Source: Gammaproteobacteria bacterium (GTDB lineage Bacteria; Pseudomonadota; Gammaproteobacteria; S144-34). From it: 5,833 nt of DNA. The notes under the pieces are model-generated. The model saw nothing but the letters and a program-made list of their open reading frames with translations. It was not told the origin of the DNA and did not search any database. Where the stretch lies: positions 1 to 5,833 of the forward strand of contig WFOW01000428.1 of the NCBI GenBank assembly GCA_015487895.1, read 5' to 3'. Shown one piece after another: positions 1 to 4,968 of this stretch. Numbering within the stretch: position 1 is the first letter of the stretch; every line of letters starts with the position of its first letter. The position numbers were made by a program, and so were the translations under genes.

Positions 1-696
1 CAGGCGCCCGGCGGGTGTGGGCGCCTCATCCGGGCCCGGGCACAGCGTGCGGCGCACGGCCGCGGCCTTCTCGGCCCCCGTGGCCAGGAACAGCACCTCG
101 CGCGCGCCCTCGAGCACGGGATAGGTGAGGCTGATGCGCCAGGCGCGAAGCTGCGGCACGTAGTTCGCCTCCACCGGGCGGTCGCGGTGGTGCAGGATGC
201 AGGTGCGCGGGAACAGCGAGGCCGTGTGGCCGTCGGCCCCGAGCCCGAGGAGCACGAGGTCGAGGACCGGGAAGCCGTGCGGGCCCGGGGGCACCAGGCG
301 GCGCAGGCGCTCGCCGTAGGCGGCCGCGTCCTGGCGGATGTAGGCGGTGCGGGCGCGGATCGGGTGCACCTGCCCGGCGGGGACCGGCACGCGGTCGAGC
401 AGCGCCTCGCGCGCCATGCGGTAGTTGCTCTCCGGGTGGTCCCAGGGCACGGCGCGCTCGTCGCCGAACCACACGTGCACCCGCGACCAGTCGAGGAGGG
501 CGGGCTCGGCGGCGAGGCGCCGGTAGAGCGGCAGGGGCGTGCGGCCGCCGGCGAGCGCGAGGTGGAAGGCGCCGCGGGCGGCGATCGCCGCGCGCGCCGC
601 TCCCGCGACCGCTTCGGCCGCGACGGCGGCGGCGCCCTCGGGATCCGGCGCCACGCGCACCTCGGCGTCGTGGCAGGGCTGGCGCGGGCGGTCCAT
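1..696 (-). CDS. pgl: 6-phosphogluconolactonase, 3' end cut by window edge
   Basis: Cytosolic enzyme that hydrolyses 6-phosphoglucono-1,5-lactone to 6-phosphogluconate, the second step of the oxidative pentose phosphate pathway and also feeding the Entner-Doudoroff route. Translating the minus strand from the ATG at 696-694 gives 232 uninterrupted codons to the left edge with no stop. The family signatures are in order: GGRTP at residues 50-54, WFGDERAVP at 76-84 followed by HPESNY (87-92), and GLGADGHTASLFP at 151-163 with the conserved His157. The late LTYPVL segment (190-195) is also present. Bacterial family members are usually about 230-250 residues, so only a short C-terminal tail is missing. 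The start is supported by GGGGAG at 710-705, eight bases upstream, and no upstream in-frame start looks better. It diverges from the small plus-strand gene at 803. The identification is firm; the partner genes (zwf, edd) would lie outside the window, if linked at all. Confidence 0.95.
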   Translation of the reverse strand, partial: MDRPRQPCHDAEVRVAPDPEGAAAVAAEAVAGAARAAIAARGAFHLALAGGRTPLPLYRRLAAEPALLDWSRVHVWFGDERAVPWDHPESNYRMAREALLDRVPVPAGQVHPIRARTAYIRQDAAAYGERLRRLVPPGPHGFPVLDLVLLGLGADGHTASLFPRTCILHHRDRPVEANYVPQLRAWRISLTYPVLEGAREVLFLATGAEKAAAVRRTLCPGPDEAPTPAGRL

Positions 697-735
697 CCGC
701 AAGGCTCCCCGTGTCCGCGTGCGGCGAGTTGAAAA

Positions 736-779
736 GCGCCCCGCCGGGCGCCACGTCCACAATGGAGGCGGCGGGGCGC
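736..779. repeat. 11-bp perfect inverted repeat in the pgl divergent intergenic region
   Basis: GCGCCCCGCCG at 736-746 is exactly complementary to CGGCGGGGCGC at 769-779, with a 22-base spacer. It lies in the 106-base region between the divergent starts of pgl (696) and the 70-residue gene (803). Read on the minus strand, toward pgl, the second arm is followed at once by TTTT (735-732), which resembles an intrinsic terminator or attenuator, although the loop is long. Read on the plus strand it sits 11 bases before the ribosome binding site of the small gene. It could equally be an operator for a dimeric regulator. A TTGAAA at 729-734 resembles a -35 box, but I see no convincing -10 at proper spacing. 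The repeat itself is certain; its function is inference. Confidence 0.5.
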
Positions 780-802
780 CGCATCAACCGGGAGGAAAGG
801 CC

Positions 803-1015
803 ATGTACCTGAGGCACAGGCCCAGCGGGGACCTGGTCGAGGTGCTCGACCTGCGCTCGCTCTTCGATCCCTGCCGCGAGAGGGTCGTGGGGCGCTTCCA
901 CTGGGGCGAGGAGCTGCAGGATCCGGCCGGCTTCGCCAAGGCCGAGCTCGAGTTTCCCTCCGGCGAGCCGCTGCCGCGCTGCTGGGTGGACCCCCACTAC
1001 CGCGAGGGCGGCTGA
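803..1015 (+). CDS. conserved-looking 70-residue protein of unknown function
   Basis: A small cytoplasmic protein with no signal peptide or membrane segment. The ATG at 803 is preceded by an excellent ribosome binding site, GGAGGAAAGG at 791-800 (GGAGG, then seven bases), and ends at TGA 1013-1015. The sequence looks like a compact, constrained fold rather than random GC-rich translation: an acidic-hydrophobic N-terminal part (LVEVLDLRSLFDP, residues 11-23), a central HWGEELQDP (33-41), and a C-terminal FPSGEPLPRCWVDPHY (51-66). From memory, unverified, similar small proteins with a GEE-QDP and a final PRCW-DPHY motif occur in cyanobacteria and purple bacteria and are sometimes auto-labelled acetyltransferase. 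At 70 residues there is no room for an acetyltransferase domain, so I do not assign that function. It contains two cysteines (24 and 60) and two histidines in conserved-looking positions (33, 65), but no recognisable metal site. It is probably monocistronic, since the next gene starts 171 bases later. Confidence 0.82.
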   Translation: MYLRHRPSGDLVEVLDLRSLFDPCRERVVGRFHWGEELQDPAGFAKAELEFPSGEPLPRCWVDPHYREGG

Positions 1016-1130
1016 GGCATCGCAACCCGTTGTTGCCACGCAGGTTTCGCGGCCGCGGCGCAAACTGCGGGCGCGGCCACGCACAGGCTGTGACGGAGGT
1101 CGCTGACCGCGGCGGCGCGGGGGGCGAGAC

Positions 1131-1150
1131 TGGGCCCAACGCCGGGCCCA
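1131..1150 (+). other. short perfect hairpin in the leader of the exported-protein pair
   Basis: TGGGCCC at 1131-1137 pairs perfectly with GGGCCCA at 1144-1150 around a six-base loop. It lies in the 171-base non-coding stretch 1016-1186, ending 25 bases before the GGAGG ribosome binding site (1176-1180) of the gene at 1187. No T-run follows, so it is not an intrinsic terminator. It could be a leader RNA structure or an operator. The rest of 1016-1186 holds nothing I can name: a five-base inverted repeat at 1022-1036 just after the previous stop is too weak to call a terminator, and I could not identify a convincing promoter. Confidence 0.3.
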
Positions 1151-1186
1151 CCGGGTCCCCGTGGAGACAGCTCCGGGAGGTGCGCC

Positions 1187-1531
1187 ATGAACCGCAGGCC
1201 CCTTCGTCGCCGCCCCGATGCCCTCTTCCTGCTCGCCGTGGGCGTGGCCCTCGGTGTCGCCCTGACCGCCACCGCGCGCGCGGCCGAGCCGCCCGGCCTG
1301 CACTGGAGCTGGGCCGAGCTCAAGGACCGCATCCTGCCGCCGCCGCCCTCGCTGCGGCTGGTTGAGCCCCCTGCCGACGAGGAGTCGCTGTCCTTCTCCG
1401 TGACGTTCGCCCGCCCCCAGGCCGAGCTGTCCGGGCGTGGGAGCGGCGTCGATCCTTACTTCGGGCGGGAGGTCGTGCGGCGCTGGTCACGCGACGCATC
1501 CCTCTTCCTCGGCGTGCAGCGGAGGTTCTGA
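1187..1531 (+). CDS. small exported protein of unknown function (first of a pair)
   Basis: I do not recognise a family. It is a 114-residue protein with a clear Sec-type signal peptide: arginine-rich N-region (residues 2-9), hydrophobic core LFLLAVGVALGVAL (13-26) and a likely cleavage after ARA or ARAA (about 32-33). The mature part is about 82 residues, lacks cysteine, and has a WSWAELKDRI segment (40-49), a PPPP stretch (51-54), a beta-like LSFSVTF (68-74) and the tail W100-x5-LFLGVQRRF ending in phenylalanine. The absence of a lipobox cysteine argues against a lipoprotein. The terminal Phe with a hydrophobic strand resembles the C-terminal signal of outer-membrane beta-barrel proteins, but the protein is far too short for a normal barrel on its own. 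The start is set by GGAGG at 1176-1180, six bases before the ATG. It is followed after one base by the next gene, whose ribosome binding site lies inside its last codons. Tat export is unlikely because no S-R-R-x-F-L-K-like motif is seen. Confidence 0.75.
   Translation: MNRRPLRRRPDALFLLAVGVALGVALTATARAAEPPGLHWSWAELKDRILPPPPSLRLVEPPADEESLSFSVTFARPQAELSGRGSGVDPYFGREVVRRWSRDASLFLGVQRRF
1521..1525 (+). promoter_or_regulatory. ribosome binding site deciding the GTG start at 1533
   Basis: GGAGG at 1521-1525 lies seven bases before GTG 1533-1535, inside the final codons of the upstream gene (stop TGA 1529-1531). This spacing selects GTG 1533 over the in-frame ATG at 1437, which would overlap the upstream gene by 95 bases and put 32 residues ahead of the signal peptide. 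It implies translational coupling of the two small genes. Confidence 0.75.
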
Positions 1532-1532
1532 G

Positions 1533-1847
1533 GTGAGGCGGGCCGGGGCATGCCGCACGGCCCGCGGTCCGGGTCGTGCGGCGCGGCTCGCCGCCGCTTC
1601 CGTGCTGCTGCTGGCCGCGGCCGCCGCCGCCGCGGACGAAGCCCCCGGCTGGCTGCGCCAGAGCGTGCGCCTCGACCTCGCCTCGGCGCCGGCCGGCGCC
1701 GAGGCAGTGGCCCCCGGCCCGGCGCGGCCGGCAGCGGCGCGCCGCCTGCGCGAGCTCGCCGCGCGCCTCCGCAGCCGCGCGGGCGATGGTCCCGGTGTAT
1801 GGTACGAGCGGCGCGCCGTCTACCTCGGCGTGCGCTCGCGCTTCTGA
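1533..1847 (+). CDS. small exported protein of unknown function (second of a pair)
   Basis: An unrecognised 104-residue protein starting at GTG. It has an export signal with an arginine-rich N-region (residues 2-18), a hydrophobic core LAAASVLLLAAAAAAA (19-34) and a probable cleavage at the end of the alanine run, before DEAPG. The mature chain of about 70 residues has no cysteine: GWLRQSVRLDL (39-49), an Ala/Pro-rich linker (50-69), a basic amphipathic helix-like stretch RRLRELAARLRSR (70-82), then W90-x5-VYLGVRSRF ending in Phe. The last 15 residues align without a gap to those of the preceding gene. The alanine run is encoded by a GCC-repeat tract (about 1620-1634) that could slip. A 26-base perfect palindrome lies inside the gene, and its final 28 bases overlap the 3' end of rsmA on the other strand. 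That it is a real gene rests on the ideal ribosome binding site, the signal peptide and the shared tail; homologue searches would settle it. Confidence 0.65.
   Translation: MRRAGACRTARGPGRAARLAAASVLLLAAAAAAADEAPGWLRQSVRLDLASAPAGAEAVAPGPARPAAARRLRELAARLRSRAGDGPGVWYERRAVYLGVRSRF
1680..1705. repeat. 26-bp perfect palindrome
   Basis: Arm GCCTCGGCGCCGG at 1680-1692 is followed immediately by its exact reverse complement at 1693-1705, with no spacer and no mismatch. It lies inside the second exported-protein gene, where it covers the region encoding roughly residues 50-58 (an Ala/Gly/Pro/Glu stretch). As RNA of either strand it could form a stem of about 11 bp with a four-base loop. There is no adjacent T-run. 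It sits about 115 bases beyond the rsmA stop, where minus-strand read-through from the lptD-rsmA operon would pass. Confidence 0.6.
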
Positions 1848-2641
1848 GCCCCCGGTCCGGCATCTTCCGCCAGCAGGTTCGCCAGCCGCGCGAAGCCCTC
1901 GGGCGGCACCCGCTCGGGGCGCTCGCCCGGGTCCAGCCCCGCCGCCGCGATGCGCTCCGGAGGCGCGAGCGCGGCGAGCGCGTTGCGCAGCGTCTTGCGC
2001 CGCTGCGAGAAGGCCACCGCCACCACGCGCGCGAACAGCGCCGGATCGCGCACCTCGAAGGGGGGGTGCGGATGCGGGACGAGGCGGACCACGGTGGAGG
2101 TCACCTTCGGTGGGGGGCGGAAGGCGCCGGGGCCGACGTGGAAGAGCGGCTCCACCGCGCAGCGCCACTGCACCATGACCGAGAGCCTGCCGTAGTCCTT
2201 GCCTCCCGGCGCCGCGGCCATGCGCTGCACGACCTCCTTCTGGAGCATGAGGTGCATGTCCTCGATCGCCGCGAGCTGCTCCAGCAGGTGGAACAGGAGC
2301 GGCGTCGAGACGTTGTAGGGCAGGTTGCCCACGACGCGGATGCGCCCGCCGGGCGGCGCCAGGGCGACGAAGTCGAAGCGCGTCGCGTCGGCCTGGTGGA
2401 CATGGAGCCTGCCGCGGCCTTCCGCGCGCGCCTCGAGCGCCGGCACGAGGTCGCGGTCGAGCTCGACCACGTGCAGCTCGCCGAGGCGCTCGAGGAGCGG
2501 CAGGGTGAGCGCGCCGAGGCCGGGGCCGATCTCGACGACGGTCTGCCCCGGGCGCGGGTCCATGGCGCGCAGGATGCCCGCCACCACCCGCGGGTCGTGC
2601 AGGAAGTGCTGGCCGAAGCGCTTGCGCGGGCGGTGGCTCAT
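1820..2641 (-). CDS. rsmA: 16S rRNA (adenine-N6,N6)-dimethyltransferase
   Basis: KsgA/RsmA transfers four methyl groups from S-adenosylmethionine to two adjacent adenines near the 3' end of 16S rRNA (A1518 and A1519 in E. coli numbering), a late check in small-subunit assembly. The 273-residue product equals the E. coli length. Visible motifs are the N-terminal RKRFGQHFL (6-14), the SAM-binding motif EIGPGLG (37-43), acidic E60 in VVELD, D85 in QAD, the catalytic NLPY (106-109) and FSQRRKTLRN (211-220) in the C-terminal domain. The last 15 or so residues are a basic, variable tail. Its ATG (2641-2639) overlaps the pdxA stop as ATGA and no Shine-Dalgarno is evident, so translation is probably coupled to pdxA. 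The TAG stop (1822-1820) lies within the convergent small gene. In E. coli apaG and apaH follow; here they do not. Confidence 0.97.
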   Translation of the reverse strand: MSHRPRKRFGQHFLHDPRVVAGILRAMDPRPGQTVVEIGPGLGALTLPLLERLGELHVVELDRDLVPALEARAEGRGRLHVHQADATRFDFVALAPPGGRIRVVGNLPYNVSTPLLFHLLEQLAAIEDMHLMLQKEVVQRMAAAPGGKDYGRLSVMVQWRCAVEPLFHVGPGAFRPPPKVTSTVVRLVPHPHPPFEVRDPALFARVVAVAFSQRRKTLRNALAALAPPERIAAAGLDPGERPERVPPEGFARLANLLAEDAGPGAQKRERTPR

Positions 2642-3600
2642 GCGGCGAGGCGCGCCGCGAGCTCGACCGCCGCGCGGAAGCTGCCCGCGTCGGCGCGCCC
2701 GCTGCCGGCGAGCTCGTAGGCGGTGCCGTGGTCGACCGAGGTGCGCACGATGGGCAGGCCCAGGGTCACGTTCACCGCGTGCCCGAAGGCGGCGTGCTTG
2801 ATCACGGGCAGCCCCTGGTCGTGGTACATCGCCAGCACCGCGTCGCAGCCGGCGAGCCGCGCGGGGGTGAAGGCGGTGTCGGCCGGCACCGGCCCCGTGG
2901 CGCGCACGCCCGCCCTGCGCGCGCGCGCGATGGCGGGGGCGATGACGCGCGTCTCCTCGTCGCCCAGGCGGCCCGCCTCGCCGGCGTGGGGGTTGAGGCC
3001 GCAGACCAGGATGCGCGGGGCCTCGATGCGGAAGCGTGCGCGCAGGTCCCGGTCCACGATGCGCAGGGTGCGCGCCAGCCCCTCGCGGTCGAGGGCGTCG
3101 GGAACCGCGCGCAGCGGCAGGTGCGTGGTGGCGAGCGCGATGCGCAGGGGGCCGGCGGCGAGCATCATGACCGGCTCCGCGCCCGTCAGCGCGGCCAGGT
3201 GCTCGGTGTGGCCCGTGAAGGGCCGCCCGGTGCCCTCGGCGACCATGGCCTTGGCGAGCGGGCCCGTGACCAGCGCCGCGCAGCGCCCCGCCTGGCAGTC
3301 GCGCACCGCGGCCTCGAGCGCGGCGAGCAGCGCGGGGGCGTTCGCGGGATCGGGCCGCCCGGGCCGGTCGGCGGGATCGGCGAGCGGCACCGGCCGCACG
3401 CGCAGCAGGCCCGGGGCCGCCTCCGCGCCGCCGTCGTCGTCGACCAGCCGCACGTCGAGCCCCAGGCGCGCCGCGCGCGCGGCGAGCAGCGCGGGGTCGG
3501 CGTAGGCCACCAGGGCGGCGGGGGCCCCCTCGGCGGCGGCGTGCAGCAGCACGTCGGGGCCCACCCCCGCGGGGTCGCCTGGCGTCACCGCAATCCGCAT
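2638..3600 (-). CDS. pdxA: 4-hydroxythreonine-4-phosphate dehydrogenase
   Basis: Cytosolic NAD-dependent enzyme of the DXP-dependent vitamin B6 pathway. It oxidises 4-phosphohydroxy-L-threonine, with decarboxylation to 3-amino-2-oxopropyl phosphate, which PdxJ then condenses into pyridoxine phosphate. The 320 residues compare with 329 in E. coli. Family marks: the N-terminal VTPGDPAGVGPD (5-16), substrate-binding TGHTEHL (129-135), and the three divalent-metal histidines H160 (ATTHLPL), H205 (NPHAGE) and H260 (MYHDQG). Their spacings of 45 and 55 residues match those of E. coli H166, H211 and H266. The C-terminal TSVDHGTAYELAG (287-299) is also typical. The ATG is ten bases after the surA stop; the gap is C-rich and offers no Shine-Dalgarno, suggesting coupling to surA. 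The start is supported because the family begins almost directly with this glycine-rich motif. Confidence 0.97.
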   Translation of the reverse strand: MRIAVTPGDPAGVGPDVLLHAAAEGAPAALVAYADPALLAARAARLGLDVRLVDDDGGAEAAPGLLRVRPVPLADPADRPGRPDPANAPALLAALEAAVRDCQAGRCAALVTGPLAKAMVAEGTGRPFTGHTEHLAALTGAEPVMMLAAGPLRIALATTHLPLRAVPDALDREGLARTLRIVDRDLRARFRIEAPRILVCGLNPHAGEAGRLGDEETRVIAPAIARARRAGVRATGPVPADTAFTPARLAGCDAVLAMYHDQGLPVIKHAAFGHAVNVTLGLPIVRTSVDHGTAYELAGSGRADAGSFRAAVELAARLAA

Positions 3601-3610
3601 GGGGGCGGCG

Positions 3611-4933
3611 TCAGCGGTCGAGGCGCAGCTCGACGTAGGCCTCGTCCCGGAGCTGGCGCAGCCACAGCTGCAGGCGCTCCTCCACCTTGCGCTGCTGCAG
3701 CAGGCGCCGCGCCCGGGCGCGGCGGTAGGCCTCCGTGTCGTCGCTGCGGCGGCGCTCGACGAGCTGCACCAGGTGCCAGCCGGCGGGCGTGCGGAAGGGC
3801 GGGCTCACCTCGCCCGGGGCGAGGCCCCGGACCGCCTCGGCCACCTGCGGCGGGAGCTCCGAGGGAGAGAGCCAGCCCATGTCGCCGCCGCGGGCGGCGC
3901 TGGCGGCGTCGTCGGAGTGCGCGCGCGCCAGGGTCTCGAAGGGCTCGCCCGCGAGCACGCGCTCGCGCAGCCGCTCGAGCCGCAGGCGCGCCTCGTCCTC
4001 GCTCAGGAGCTCGCCCGGGCGCAGCAGGATCTGGCGCAGGCGGAGCTGCTCGACCACCTGCGGCTCGTCGCCGCGAACCTCGAGGAGCTTGACGATGTGG
4101 AAGCCGCTCGGGCTGCGGATGACCTCGCTCACCTCGCCCGGCTTCAGGCGCGGCACCACGTCGGCGAAGACGCTCGGCAGCTCGTCGGCCCTGCGCCAGC
4201 CGAGGTCGCCGCCCTCCAGCGCCTTCTGCCCGTCGGAGTGGGCGGCGGCGAGGGCGGCGAAGTCCTCGCCGGCGCGCGCGCGCGCGGCCACGGCCTCGGC
4301 CTCGCGGCGCGCGGCGGCGATCTGCTCCGGGCTCGCCGCCTCCGGCACGGCGATCAGGATGTGGGCCACGCGGTAGGCGCGGCGCGCCTGCGCCTGCGCG
4401 CTCGAGAGGAACTCCTCGACCTCCCGGTCCGAGACGGTGACGCGGCTCGCGACCTGCTGGCGCTGGAGCTGCGCGATGATCATCTCGCTGCGGATGTCCT
4501 CGCGGAAGCGCTCGAAGCTGAAGCCGTCGCGCTCCAGCGCCGCGCGGAAGGCCTCCAGGTCCATCCCGTTGCGGCGCGCGATGTCGCGGATGGCGCGGTT
4601 GAGGGTCTCGTCGTCGACCCGGATGCCGAGCCGCTCGGCGAGCTGGAGCTGCAGCCGCTCGAGGATGAGGCGCTCGAGCACCTGGCGGCGCAGCACCGGC
4701 TCCGGAGGCAGGCGCGTCGCCCGCACGCGCAGCTGCGCCACCACCGTGCGCAGGCGGTTGCGCAGCTCGCTCTCGAGCACCACGTCGTCGTTGACCACGG
4801 CGACGATGCGCTCGATGGGCTCGACGGCCGCGGACGCGGGGCGCGGCGGCAGGACAGCGCACGCGAGCAGCGCGAGGGCGGCGGCCAGCGGACGCGCCGG
4901 CCCGCGCAGGATGTGGACGTGGAAGCGGGGCAT
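3611..4933 (-). CDS. surA: periplasmic chaperone / peptidyl-prolyl isomerase SurA
   Basis: SurA binds unfolded outer-membrane proteins in the periplasm and delivers them to the BAM complex; LptD, encoded just upstream, is one of its best-known clients. The 440-residue product (E. coli 428) has a signal peptide with a hydrophobic core at about 16-28 and likely cleavage after PASA (residue 35). The chaperone N-domain covers about 37-170 (start IERIVAVVNDDVVLESEL). Parvulin domain 1 spans about 187-286 (AHILI, AHSD, GGDLGW, GFHIV), parvulin domain 2 about 298-394 (QILL, AHSD, GGDMGW, GWHLV), and a C-terminal helix 395-440 returns to the N-domain. In domain 2 the usual first His of the H-I-L motif is Gln301 (CAG at 4033-4031), whereas domain 1 keeps H191. 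The open frame extends upstream into lptD, but ATG 4933 directly precedes the signal peptide; AAGG two bases before it is a poorly spaced ribosome site. Confidence 0.96.
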   Translation of the reverse strand: MPRFHVHILRGPARPLAAALALLACAVLPPRPASAAVEPIERIVAVVNDDVVLESELRNRLRTVVAQLRVRATRLPPEPVLRRQVLERLILERLQLQLAERLGIRVDDETLNRAIRDIARRNGMDLEAFRAALERDGFSFERFREDIRSEMIIAQLQRQQVASRVTVSDREVEEFLSSAQAQARRAYRVAHILIAVPEAASPEQIAAARREAEAVAARARAGEDFAALAAAHSDGQKALEGGDLGWRRADELPSVFADVVPRLKPGEVSEVIRSPSGFHIVKLLEVRGDEPQVVEQLRLRQILLRPGELLSEDEARLRLERLRERVLAGEPFETLARAHSDDAASAARGGDMGWLSPSELPPQVAEAVRGLAPGEVSPPFRTPAGWHLVQLVERRRSDDTEAYRRARARRLLQQRKVEERLQLWLRQLRDEAYVELRLDR

Positions 4934-4968
4934 CACCTTGCTGCGAAACGGGATGGCGGCCGGGGCGC

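Noticed and set aside
729..734. TTGAAA as a -35 promoter element for the 70-residue gene
   Set aside because: No acceptable -10 box at 16-18 bases; the nearest candidate CACAAT at 758-763 is 23 bases away.
1022..1036. GCAAC/GTTGC inverted repeat just after the 70-residue gene as a terminator
   Set aside because: Only five base pairs and no T-run follows.
26..1303. Long minus-strand open frame (425 codons) across pgl and the small genes
   Set aside because: It is a low-complexity Arg/Pro/Gly/Ala translation that overlaps the true pgl frame and two plus-strand genes; a typical shadow in GC-rich DNA.
1437..1532. Upstream ATG at 1437 for the second exported protein
   Set aside because: It would overlap the preceding gene and bury the signal peptide; GTG 1533 has an ideal ribosome site and placement.
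1615..1635. Inverted repeat CCGCGGC/GCCGCGG around the GCC-repeat tract
   Set aside because: Explained by the alanine codon run of the signal peptide; low complexity.
1320..2168. Minus-strand open frame of 282 codons opposite the exported-protein genes
   Set aside because: Arg/Ala-rich with no domain; overlaps rsmA in another frame and both plus-strand small genes, which have better start signals.
2728..4092. Plus-strand open frame of 454 codons opposite pdxA and surA
   Set aside because: Antisense shadow of two unmistakable genes, with Gly/Arg/Ala-rich translation and no recognisable motif.
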